From contig JAITPL010000020.1 of NCBI GenBank assembly GCA_031289445.1, forward strand, positions 1 to 14,084: a stretch of DNA of 14,084 bases, written 5' to 3'. Positions within the stretch are counted from its first letter, which is position 1, and the number at the start of each line of letters is the position of its first letter. The DNA comes from Tannerella sp. (GTDB lineage Bacteria; Bacteroidota; Bacteroidia; Bacteroidales; Tannerellaceae). The notes under the pieces were generated by a model. The model was not told the origin of the DNA. It was given only the letters and a program-made list of their open reading frames with translations, and searched no databases. The translations under genes were made by a program, and so were the position numbers. Shown here piece by piece: positions 1 to 5,692 of this stretch.

Positions 1-128
1 GGACGTGAAAGAAATACTATTCTACTACCGGTAACCAATCGGTATATATCCTGCGTTTTGTCCACATACAATAAATTATTGCTGCGCAGGACTTCAAATG
101 ACTGGGTTCCTATTGGTAACTGTTTCAT
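1..128 (-). CDS. AAA-ATPase-like / PD-(D/E)XK family protein, N-terminal fragment cut by window edge
   Basis: An ATG at 128-126 on the minus strand opens a frame that stays open to the left edge (42 full codons). The peptide begins MKQLPIGTQSFEVLRSNNLL and continues YVDKTQDIYRLVTGSRIVFL before ending in SRP. This is the characteristic start of the AAA-ATPase-like (PF09820) / DUF1703 family, whose members begin with a PIG.QSF...YVDKT...YFLSRPRRFGKS pattern. The Walker A loop should follow immediately beyond the window. Full-length members are usually about 500-600 residues, with an N-terminal P-loop domain and a C-terminal PD-(D/E)XK nuclease-like domain. They are strongly expanded in Bacteroidetes and their function is not established. 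The gene has a good promoter 20-50 bases upstream. The family call rests only on the N-terminus but the match is distinctive. Confidence 0.8.
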   Translation of the reverse strand, partial: MKQLPIGTQSFEVLRSNNLLYVDKTQDIYRLVTGSRIVFLSR

Positions 129-147
129 AACTTCAATTTATTTTGAT

Positions 148-216
148 GCAAAAGTACATGAAAATATTGAGATTCACAAACGCGAGGGATGAAAAAAGTT
201 TTTTCACAGAGGAAAG
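148..216 (-). repeat. Promoter-bearing repeat block, copy 1
   Basis: Read on the minus strand, this block starts CTTTCCTCTGTGAAAAAAC and ends at TTTTGC after the -7 box. About 60 of 70 aligned positions match the plus-strand block at 2249-2318. A shorter partial match lies at the right edge (14037-14084, minus). It contains an A6/T6 tract followed by CATCCCTCGCG upstream of the -33 box. The alignment was made by eye with one single-base gap in the A tract. Confidence 0.75.
149..180 (-). promoter_or_regulatory. Bacteroidetes-type promoter for the left-edge gene
   Basis: On the minus strand a TTTG (-33 box, 180-177) is followed after exactly 20 bases by TACTTTTG (-7 box, 156-149), matching TTTG-N19-21-TAnnTTTG. 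The start codon lies 21 bases beyond the -7 box. The promoter lies inside a roughly 70-base block (148-216) that recurs almost unchanged upstream of the HAD gene and in part upstream of nrnA. Confidence 0.75.
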
Positions 217-254
217 ATGGCGATTTTTACTGCTTATCTTCAACAAGTATTTTT

Positions 255-320
255 TGTCCGTTAGGACATACATATCAATAGAAAATGGAATAGCCCACAC
301 TTTTGTTCCCCATCGGGGAT
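255..320 (+). repeat. Hairpin-plus-tail repeat, unit 1, with trailing GC hairpin
   Basis: The stem TGTCC-GTTA-GGACA (255-268) is followed directly by the tail TACATATCAATAGAAAA (269-285). A spacer ending in CCACAC and T-rich sequence leads to a second hairpin CCCC-ATC-GGGG (308-318) and AT. The 53 bases from 268 to 320 align with 491-542 over nearly their whole length. Confidence 0.7.
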
Positions 321-328
321 GCATAGTT

Positions 329-349
329 AATTGTGAATTATGAATTGTG
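329..349. repeat. Heptamer tandem repeat, three copies
   Basis: Three consecutive seven-base units read AATTGTG, AATTATG, AATTGTG. The unit resembles the AATTGAY heptamers at the 3' end of the RNA methyltransferase gene (9651-9678). Confidence 0.6.
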
Positions 350-405
350 AGTAGTCGTAAGCTCTTTTTTCCCATCGGGGATGTCGCATTGACGAAACCA
401 GAGGA

Positions 406-449
406 TATTGTACTTTGTACAATAAGGGGATATTGTATTTTGTACAATA
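406..449. repeat. Two tandem TATTGTAC palindromes
   Basis: TATTGTAC-TTT-GTACAATA (406-424) is a perfect palindrome with 8-base arms. It is repeated 25 bases later as TATTGTAT-TTT-GTACAATA (431-449) with one arm mismatch. Both copies are framed by GGA and AAGG. A third copy with extended 13-base arms lies at 9609-9637. Confidence 0.65.
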
Positions 450-478
450 AGGTTTTGGTGTATTATCAACACCCTTTT

Positions 479-542
479 TCCCCGTCGGGGATACATATCA
501 ATAGAAAACGGAATCATCCACACCCTTTCCCCGTCAGGGGAT
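479..542 (+). repeat. Hairpin-plus-tail repeat, unit 2, with trailing GC hairpin
   Basis: The stem TCCCC-GTC-GGGGA (479-491) is followed by the same 17-base tail as unit 1 (492-508). A spacer with CCACACCCTTT then leads to hairpin CCCC-GTCA-GGGG (529-540) and AT. This is the second copy of the roughly 52-base unit at 268-320. Confidence 0.7.
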
Positions 543-610
543 TCACATTAAAACAATCCGGGTGGTTTTTCGGTGAATCCTCTATGAGGAAAAGTGAGAG
601 AGAAATATTT

Positions 611-641
611 TTTTCTATTGATATGTATCCCTTAACAGGGA
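611..641 (-). repeat. Hairpin-plus-tail repeat, unit 3, inverted; possible aldA terminator
   Basis: On the minus strand the stem TCCCT-GTTA-AGGGA (641-628) is followed by the same 17-base tail (627-611) and then further A/T. Together with unit 2 it makes an 18-base perfect inverted repeat (491-508 against 611-628). It lies about 85 bases past the aldA stop on aldA's strand. It could therefore end that transcript, although the tract after the stem is not a U-run. Confidence 0.6.
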
Positions 642-726
642 TGATACGATGGCATTGCGTTTCGCATTGACGAAATCAGGAAATTCTCTGTTTTCTGAAT
701 ATCGAACTGCAATGCGGATTACGTCT

Positions 727-2160
727 TTAACTCTGAATATAAGCTACTTGCGATTGCAGATATTCCATCATACCGTGTTTGCCGTCTGCGCCGCCTATGC
801 CCGACTTGCGCCAGCCGGCATGGAAGCCTTGCATACCTTCAAAATGCTCGCGGTTGACGTAGGTCTCGCCGAATTTCAGGCCTTTGATAGCCCGCATTAC
901 GGTGTTGATATTTGTCGAGAAGACCGACGACGTCAGGCCATATTCGCAGTCGTTAGCCAGAGCGATAGCCTCGTCGTAGTCGTTGAAAGGCAGCACCGGA
1001 ATAACCGGCCCGAAAATCTCTTTCTGCACGATTTCCGAATCCTGACTTGCGTTGACCAGGACGGTCGGCTCATAGAAATATCCCTTGCCGTTGTCGCTTG
1101 TCTTGTTGCCTCCGGTAAGTACTTGAGCGCCTGCCGCTTTGGCGCGAACAACCATCTCGTCAATTTTCGCCTGCTGCGCACTGTCTATCTGCGAACTGTA
1201 AACGACGCCCTCCGCAAACGGATCGCCATACTTGACCTCCTTAAACGCAGCAACAAGTTTGTCGATAAATTTGTCGTAGATACTTTGGTGAACGTAAGCC
1301 CTCTCGGCGCAGTTGCATACCTGTCCGCTATAAATCACCCGCGAATCGAGGACGCCTTTGACTGCGAGGTCGATATCCGCATCTGCAAAGACTATGGCAG
1401 GAGCTTTGCCGCCTAGTTCGAGAGATACTTTGGTTACATTGTCGGCTGAGGCGCGGATGATGTCCTGACCGGCCTCAACGCTGCCTGTCAGTGTTACCAT
1501 GTCGGTCAGCGGACTGGAAACCAAAGCCTTGCCCAAGGTTTTGCCGCTGCCCGAAACGAAGTTCAGCACGCCCTTGGGCAAATCCAGAGAAGCCACTAAC
1601 TTGGCGAACTCGAAAGTAGTGTTGGGGGTATTGCTGCTCGGTTTCAGTACTATAGTGCATCCGGTAAGCAGAGCCGGAGCCACTTTGCGAGCCATCACAA
1701 AGAACGGAAAGTTCCACGGACAGATGCCTGCGACCACGCCTATCGGCTTGCGGAAGAGAAAAATATTCTCGTTCGGGCGGTCGCTATTGATGATTTCGCC
1801 TTCATAGATACGCGCCCAGCCGGCGTAATAGTCGAAATAATCGGCCGTAAAATCAATTTCAACCTGTGCGAGCGGCAGTATTTTGGCCTGCTCGGAGGCA
1901 AGTGTTTTAGCCAGCTCAACCCTGTTAGCGCGAATACTTGCTGCCATCTGTTTGAGATAGCCTGCGCGATAGGCGGCTGTAGTGGCTGCCCATGCAGGTT
2001 GTGCTTTGTGAGCCGCTTCGAGGGCTGCATTAGCTTCTTCTGCGCCGCCTTTCGGTGCGCGAGCGATAATTTCCCCTGTATAAGGGTTTTCTACTTCAAT
2101 CCACTCTGTTGAAGGGGATTCAACAAATGAGCCGTTGATAAAATGCTGATATACTTTCAT
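727..2160 (-). CDS. aldA: Aldehyde dehydrogenase, AldA (lactaldehyde/glycolaldehyde dehydrogenase) type
   Basis: NAD-dependent oxidation of a small aldehyde to its acid. In E. coli, AldA oxidises L-lactaldehyde to lactate during fucose/rhamnose catabolism and also glycolaldehyde. The protein has 477 residues, the usual length. Visible ALDH features are PWNFPFF with the oxyanion Asn at about 150, KPS at about 173, the general-base Glu in LELGGKAP at about 248, and SGQVCNCAER with the nucleophilic Cys at about 282. The C-terminus GFHAGWRKSGIGGADGKHG, ending in QSQVAYIQS, is very close to E. coli AldA as I remember it. This makes the AldA subgroup more likely than a generic ALDH. It is a single gene divergent from the HAD gene; no sugar-catabolic partner is visible, so the physiological substrate is inferred. 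Confidence 0.9.
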   Translation of the reverse strand: MKVYQHFINGSFVESPSTEWIEVENPYTGEIIARAPKGGAEEANAALEAAHKAQPAWAATTAAYRAGYLKQMAASIRANRVELAKTLASEQAKILPLAQVEIDFTADYFDYYAGWARIYEGEIINSDRPNENIFLFRKPIGVVAGICPWNFPFFVMARKVAPALLTGCTIVLKPSSNTPNTTFEFAKLVASLDLPKGVLNFVSGSGKTLGKALVSSPLTDMVTLTGSVEAGQDIIRASADNVTKVSLELGGKAPAIVFADADIDLAVKGVLDSRVIYSGQVCNCAERAYVHQSIYDKFIDKLVAAFKEVKYGDPFAEGVVYSSQIDSAQQAKIDEMVVRAKAAGAQVLTGGNKTSDNGKGYFYEPTVLVNASQDSEIVQKEIFGPVIPVLPFNDYDEAIALANDCEYGLTSSVFSTNINTVMRAIKGLKFGETYVNREHFEGMQGFHAGWRKSGIGGADGKHGMMEYLQSQVAYIQS

Positions 2161-2194
2161 GATAATCTTAATTAAATTGGTGAAAAATCAGCCC

Positions 2195-2202
2195 CAAAGT
2201 TA
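2195..2202 (-). promoter_or_regulatory. Candidate -7 box for aldA
   Basis: TAACTTTG on the minus strand fits TAnnTTTG and lies 34 bases before the aldA start. No clear TTTG lies 19-21 bases further upstream, so the promoter is only half convincing. Confidence 0.45.
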
Positions 2203-2248
2203 CGAAAATTTTTCAAATAACCGACATTTCGCAAAAATAATTTCGTTT

Positions 2249-2318
2249 CTTTCCTCTGTAAAAAAAACTTTTTTCATCCCTCGCGCTTGGAATTCTCAAA
2301 AATTTCATGTAATTTTGC
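2249..2318 (+). repeat. Promoter-bearing repeat block, copy 2
   Basis: A plus-strand copy of the block at 148-216 (minus). Both share CTTTCCTCTGT, an A-tract/T-tract pair, CATCCCTCGCG, the -33 region, CTCAA, TTTCATGTA and TTTTGC. About 60 of 70 positions match by eye, far more than promoter consensus alone would require. Confidence 0.75.
2286..2317 (+). promoter_or_regulatory. Promoter for the HAD-fold gene
   Basis: CTTG (2286-2289, imperfect -33 box), 20 bases, then TAATTTTG (2310-2317, -7 box fitting TAnnTTTG). The start codon is 31 bases downstream. Confidence 0.7.
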
Positions 2319-2348
2319 CCCATTATTGGAAACTTAAAGAGAATAGTT

Positions 2349-3038
2349 ATGAAAGTGATTTTTTTAGACATTGACGGCGTGATTCAACCTTGCGGGAAGC
2401 AGGACAGGTTTGAGCATATTGAGGATATCGATGTGGTTTACAAGGAGTTGAACGAGAAATTCGGTATTGATTATTACAAATATAACGAATTTGATGTGGC
2501 CGCCGTCTATTACGACTGGAATACGGTTGCACTCAGAGAGTTGAGAAGGATTGTGGATACTACCGGCGCCAAAATCGTTATCTCCAGCGATTGGAAACTG
2601 TTTGGAGGTCTTCAGCGCATGATTGATTTCATGCGGATATATGATATGGCGGAATACCTCATTGATGTAACCCCCGACGCCGGCAAGGATAAGCGTGTAA
2701 GACAGCTCCAGGAAGAGCGCTCGTCCTGCGAAACCCGTTCGGCAGAGATACTCGTCTATCTCGAACGTCATCCGGAAGTAACAAACTATATAGCAATCGA
2801 CGACATGGATTTGCGCAGAGGGCTTGGCATACACGCCATTATAACCCCAAACCGTCTGATTCGCATTGTTGCAGACAGGTGCATAGAGATATTAATGAGT
2901 CAACCCGACAATATTCCCGAAGGCCGTAACGATTGGAGACCCAAGTATGATTACGTCCAACGGCAAAATGCAAGAGGAGAATGGATTTTACGGCAAGTTT
3001 CCGACTTGGATGAGGAGTTGAGGGAAGGACGCTATTGA
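2349..3038 (+). CDS. Small HAD-fold protein (HAD domain of 'Swiss Army Knife' RNA-repair type)
   Basis: A 229-residue soluble protein with HAD-superfamily motifs in order. Motif I is FLDIDGV with Asp7 and Asp9, motif II is VISSDWK around Ser79/80, and motif IV-like IAIDDMDL has Asp151-152. A stretch around 130-150 (TRSAEILVYLERHPEVTNYI) matches the pattern of the stand-alone HAD family related to the phosphatase domain of Swiss Army Knife RNA-repair proteins (PF18143-like). Such domains are predicted metal-dependent phosphatases; the substrate is unknown. The basic/acidic tail after about residue 190 has no recognised domain. It is monocistronic, with its own promoter block and a hairpin after the stop. 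Family membership is fairly sure; an RNA-repair role is only a family-name inference. Confidence 0.75.
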   Translation: MKVIFLDIDGVIQPCGKQDRFEHIEDIDVVYKELNEKFGIDYYKYNEFDVAAVYYDWNTVALRELRRIVDTTGAKIVISSDWKLFGGLQRMIDFMRIYDMAEYLIDVTPDAGKDKRVRQLQEERSSCETRSAEILVYLERHPEVTNYIAIDDMDLRRGLGIHAIITPNRLIRIVADRCIEILMSQPDNIPEGRNDWRPKYDYVQRQNARGEWILRQVSDLDEELREGRY

Positions 3039-3064
3039 ATCGGTATAAAAAATCCAAAAAACAA

Positions 3065-3095
3065 CAAAAACGCACTCAAACAGTGCGATTTTTCC
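3065..3095 (+). terminator. Hairpin after HAD gene, probable intrinsic terminator
   Basis: CGCACT (3071-3076), loop CAAAC, AGTGCG (3082-3087), preceded by AAAAA and followed by ATTTTT. It lies 33 bases past the HAD stop. It also shares its GCACT-N5-AGTGC core with the palindrome at the next promoter, so a regulatory role is a real alternative. Confidence 0.55.
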
Positions 3096-3099
3096 GGTT

Positions 3100-3122
3100 T
3101 TTTGCACTGTGATAGTGCAAAA
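3100..3122. promoter_or_regulatory. Operator-like palindrome at the DUF4143 promoter
   Basis: TTTTGCACT-GTGAT-AGTGCAAAA is a perfect palindrome with 9-base arms, ending 5 bases before the -7 box. Its position over the -33 to -12 region suits a repressor site. The centre is 32 bases from the centre of the related palindrome at 3071-3087. Confidence 0.55.
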
Positions 3123-3127
3123 TTGTG

Positions 3128-3135
3128 TATCTTTG
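3128..3135 (+). promoter_or_regulatory. -7 box of the DUF4143 ATPase promoter
   Basis: TATCTTTG fits TAnnTTTG and lies 19 bases before the ATG at 3155. The best TTTG upstream (3101-3104) is 23 bases away, slightly long, and falls within the palindrome. Because the -7 box covers the GTG at 3125, translation from 3125 is unlikely. Confidence 0.6.
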
Positions 3136-3154
3136 CGGTAAAAAATCATCTTAT

Positions 3155-4321
3155 ATGGACAAGTTATTAGACTATTATTACAAGTTGATACGAGAGGTAA
3201 GTGTTAATTATCAGCGATATATCTATTCCGGCATCAACTGGAAGAATCGTTTGATAGGTATTACCGGCGCACGTGGCGTTGGCAAGACTACCTTGATGCT
3301 TCAACACATCAAAAAGGATTTGCGCCCTGAAGATTCTATCTATGTTACCGTCGAGGATTTTTATTTCTCTACTCACAATTTGCTCGACCTCGCTGATGCG
3401 TTTGTCAAGCGGGGCGGCAAATATATGTTTGTGGACGAGATACACAAGTATGAAGGCTGGTCGCGCGAACTCAAATTGATATACGATTATCATCCCGAAT
3501 TGAACGTTGTCTTTTCAGGCTCTTCCATTCTTGATATCAACAAGGGAGTAGCCGATTTGAGCCGCCGTTCCGTCATGTATAAGATGCAGGGTTTGTCGTT
3601 TCGCGAGTATTTGAAGATGTTCAATAATATTGATGTGCCGGTGTTGAGTTTGCAGGATATTATGGCGCATGTGGAAATTCCTGTCTTGGCGCATCCTTTA
3701 CCCCTGTTTGCCGACTATCTTAAACGCGGCTATTACCCTTTTATGAGGGACGGTGATTACGCGCTTCGACTGCAACAAATCATCAGTCATACCTTGGAAT
3801 CCGATATTCCTTTGTATGCAGGGATGAACGTATCCACCGGACGTAAGATGAAGCGATTGATGGCTATCATTGCTCAAAGCGTGCCGTTCAAGCCTAATTT
3901 CACTACTTTAGCTACCGTTTTGGGAGTGAGCCGCAATAATGTGGCCGATTATTGCCTGTATATCGAAGAGGCCGGCCTGATTGCGCAGTTGCGCGACGAT
4001 ACCGGCGGAGTGCGCGGTCTGGGTAAGGTCGAAAAAGTTTTCCTCGAAAACACTAATCTGCTCTACAACATGTCGGACGAGGCGCCTAATGTGGGCAATG
4101 TGCGTGAAACTGTCTTTTTCAATCAAACCCGACTGAAATACAACGTTATTTCTTCGAAAGTTGCTGATTTCGAGATTGACGGAATGACTTTCGAGGTTGG
4201 CGGCAAAAACAAGACGCAAAAGCAGATACAAGGCCTTGATAATGCTTTTGTAGTCAAGGATGACATCGAATATGGCCACGATAAAATTCTGCCTTTGTGG
4301 AAGTTCGGTCTCCTGTATTAG
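3155..4321 (+). CDS. DUF4143-family P-loop ATPase
   Basis: A 388-residue protein of the AAA plus DUF4143 family. Walker A GARGVGKTT is at about 38-46, Walker B MFVDEIH at about 91-97, and a sensor-like VVFSGSS at about 118-124. The family signature DLSRRSVMYKMQGLSFREYL is at 134-153. A winged-helix-like stretch (FTTLATVLGVSRNNVADYC) leads into a C-terminal part with RETVFFNQ, ADFEID (about 337-342) and EVGGKNK (about 347-353), which resembles a PD-(D/E)XK nuclease core. I chose ATG 3155 because the in-frame GTG at 3125 overlaps the -7 box. The family is abundant in Bacteroidetes and its role is unsettled; DNA-related or mobile-element-related roles have been suggested. It stands alone between HAD and the LVIVD operon. 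Confidence 0.85.
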   Translation: MDKLLDYYYKLIREVSVNYQRYIYSGINWKNRLIGITGARGVGKTTLMLQHIKKDLRPEDSIYVTVEDFYFSTHNLLDLADAFVKRGGKYMFVDEIHKYEGWSRELKLIYDYHPELNVVFSGSSILDINKGVADLSRRSVMYKMQGLSFREYLKMFNNIDVPVLSLQDIMAHVEIPVLAHPLPLFADYLKRGYYPFMRDGDYALRLQQIISHTLESDIPLYAGMNVSTGRKMKRLMAIIAQSVPFKPNFTTLATVLGVSRNNVADYCLYIEEAGLIAQLRDDTGGVRGLGKVEKVFLENTNLLYNMSDEAPNVGNVRETVFFNQTRLKYNVISSKVADFEIDGMTFEVGGKNKTQKQIQGLDNAFVVKDDIEYGHDKILPLWKFGLLY

Positions 4322-4340
4322 TACAAAATTATTCCTCCCC

Positions 4341-4393
4341 GATGCAACGAAATGACTTTCCTTGCATCTTATCTTTAAAAGTATCTTTAAAAG
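4341..4393. promoter_or_regulatory. Inverted repeat and 12-base duplication before the LVIVD operon
   Basis: GATGCAA (4341-4347) and TTGCATC (4362-4368) form a perfect 7-base inverted repeat with a 14-base loop, 19 bases past the DUF4143 stop. It is followed by two perfect tandem copies of TATCTTTAAAAG (4370-4381, 4382-4393). Each copy begins TATCTTTA, one base short of the TAnnTTTG -7 box. This may be the terminator of the upstream gene plus the promoter region of the operon, but neither is a clean match. Confidence 0.4.
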
Positions 4394-4402
4394 TTGTTTT
4401 TT

Positions 4403-4891
4403 ATGATAAAGAAGATTTTACTTGGCCTGATGGCTATTTTTACTTTCGCTTCGTCTGACGTCTCCGGTTATTACGGCTCTTATACGCCGATTTTCATGGA
4501 CAGGGCGGAGTTGGAGAAGTCTGTCTCTTACAAGGCGGAAGGACGTCCGCTTGAGACGCCGGGAAAGATTTACTGCAAAGAGCATTATATCTTTATTAAC
4601 GAACTGTACAAGGGTGTGCACGTGATTAACAACACCGATGCCACGCACCCTGTCAACGAGGGATATATCGTTGCTCCCGGATGTGTTGACATAGCCGTCA
4701 AAAACAATGTTATCTACCTCGACAACTCGGTCGATCTGGTCGCTTTCGACCTCACTACCAAGCAGGTTACGCATCGCGAGCGTAATGTGTTCCCCGAACC
4801 TTGTGCGCCCGACAACAGTTTTAGCTACTATTATTCCTCGCGCCCCACTCAAGACGCGGTAATCGTTGGATGGAAGAAAACACAAAAATGA
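4403..4891 (+). CDS. Exported LVIVD-type beta-propeller-like protein
   Basis: A 162-residue protein. The N-terminus MIKKILLGLMAIFTFASSDVSG is a signal peptide. There is no lipobox Cys, so it is predicted periplasmic or secreted rather than a lipoprotein, unlike the next gene product. The region KIYCKEHYIFINELYKGVHV followed by INNTDATHPV and a second strand set (VAPGCVDIAVKNNVIYLDN) resembles the repeats of LVIVD-repeat proteins of Bacteroidales. It ends VIVGWKKTQK. I chose ATG 4403 over the in-frame TTG at 4394, which would put MFF before the signal peptide. The next gene starts 9 bases after the stop, so the two are almost certainly co-transcribed. No enzymatic motif is visible; the function is unknown. 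Confidence 0.7.
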   Translation: MIKKILLGLMAIFTFASSDVSGYYGSYTPIFMDRAELEKSVSYKAEGRPLETPGKIYCKEHYIFINELYKGVHVINNTDATHPVNEGYIVAPGCVDIAVKNNVIYLDNSVDLVAFDLTTKQVTHRERNVFPEPCAPDNSFSYYYSSRPTQDAVIVGWKKTQK

Positions 4892-4900
4892 TTCTATAGT

Positions 4901-5692
4901 ATGAAAAAGAAATATCTCTTAATGATGATAATGCCCGCCTTGCTGTTTTCATGCGCTGATGGCGGCTGGAGTTCCGAAGGCAGTATGGCTTCTGACGGCG
5001 GAGGCGGTCAGGGTGGCTCGATGGCGCGTTTCGCTGTCTCCGGCGACAATCTTTATACCGTTGACAGTTATACCCTCAAAGTGTTCGATATATCCGATGA
5101 ACGCAAGCCAATCTATTTGCCCTCCAAAGACCAGCGCATGAACTTCGGCGTCGAGACTGTTTTTCCCCTCGACACCCTGCTTTTCATCGGCTCTCAGGAC
5201 GGTCTTTATATCTACAATATCGTCCGACCCGAATTTCCACAGGAAATAGCTCATATAATGCATGTTACAAGCTGCGACCCTGTTGTATCCGACGGACGTT
5301 ATGCCTACGTAACCCTCAATACCGAGCACGTTCGTTGCGGCCGCGATATCAACCAGTTGCAAGTTTATGACCTCGAAGATATCACTCGTCCGAAACTCGT
5401 TAATGCCGTGAGCAATATGTATCATCCGCGCGGCTTGGGAATACACGGCTCGCGGCTATTCGTCTGCGATAAAGGATTGAAAATTTATGACCTCTCGGCG
5501 CCCGACAATCCCGTCTGGATAGACGACCTCGACAAGGTGCAGGGCGCTTCCGGCATCGACGCCTACGATGTGATACCTGTTTCCGAAAAAGTCCTCCTGC
5601 TCATTGGCGCAGACGGCTTCTATCAGTTCGATATATCCGGCGAAAAAATAACCCTCCTAAGTAAAATAACAGTCTCTTCTCCTGCCTTATGA
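4901..5692 (+). CDS. LVIVD-repeat lipoprotein
   Basis: A 263-residue protein with a lipoprotein signal peptide whose lipobox is LFSC (Cys17). A Gly/Ser-rich linker (about 18-40) leads to a beta-propeller-like body. The repeats follow the LVIVD pattern, for example NLYTVDSYTLKVFDISDERK, GLYIYNIVRPEFPQEIAHI, QLQVYDLEDITRPKLVNAV, RLFVCDKGLKIYDLSAPDNP and FYQFDISGEKITLLSKI. Such proteins probably act as extracytoplasmic scaffolds or binding proteins; no catalytic residues are apparent. Together with the preceding 162-residue protein it would make a propeller of about 420 residues. The two may therefore work as a complex or be a split form of one protein. Its stop TGA overlaps the ATG of the next gene, indicating translational coupling. 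Confidence 0.8.
   Translation: MKKKYLLMMIMPALLFSCADGGWSSEGSMASDGGGGQGGSMARFAVSGDNLYTVDSYTLKVFDISDERKPIYLPSKDQRMNFGVETVFPLDTLLFIGSQDGLYIYNIVRPEFPQEIAHIMHVTSCDPVVSDGRYAYVTLNTEHVRCGRDINQLQVYDLEDITRPKLVNAVSNMYHPRGLGIHGSRLFVCDKGLKIYDLSAPDNPVWIDDLDKVQGASGIDAYDVIPVSEKVLLLIGADGFYQFDISGEKITLLSKITVSSPAL

Larger units (their letters stand above)
129..726. other. Gene-free, repeat-rich intergenic region
   Basis: About 600 bases separate the left-edge gene from the 3' end of aldA. The open frames here are short, lack family resemblance and run through repeats, so I call no gene. The contents are: the promoter block (148-216); three hairpin-plus-tail units (255-285, 479-508, 611-641); three further GC hairpins (308-318, 371-380, 529-540); a heptamer array (329-349); two TATTGTAC-type palindromes (406-424, 431-449); a 14-base direct repeat (384-397 and 662-675); and an inverted pair GGATTCAC/GTGAATCC (539-546, 573-580). 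Confidence 0.7.

Noticed and set aside
300..545. Possible CRISPR array or tRNA cluster suggested by repeated CCCC-GGGG hairpins
   Set aside because: Spacing is irregular, units are inverted in part and intervening sequences are themselves repeated; no cas gene and no tRNA-like fold with CCA/anticodon arms was seen.
347..670. Open frame of 107 codons through the repeat region
   Set aside because: It is composed of the repeat units themselves, with no family match and no promoter; the repeats explain the open frame.
649..1416. Long open frame on the plus strand (255 codons) inside aldA
   Set aside because: It lies antisense to a clear aldehyde dehydrogenase, has no family resemblance and no promoter; it is a codon-bias shadow.
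4403..5692. Frameshifted single LVIVD gene instead of two genes
   Set aside because: The second protein has its own signal peptide and lipobox directly after the start, and the first ends cleanly; two genes are more likely, although a fused ancestor is possible.
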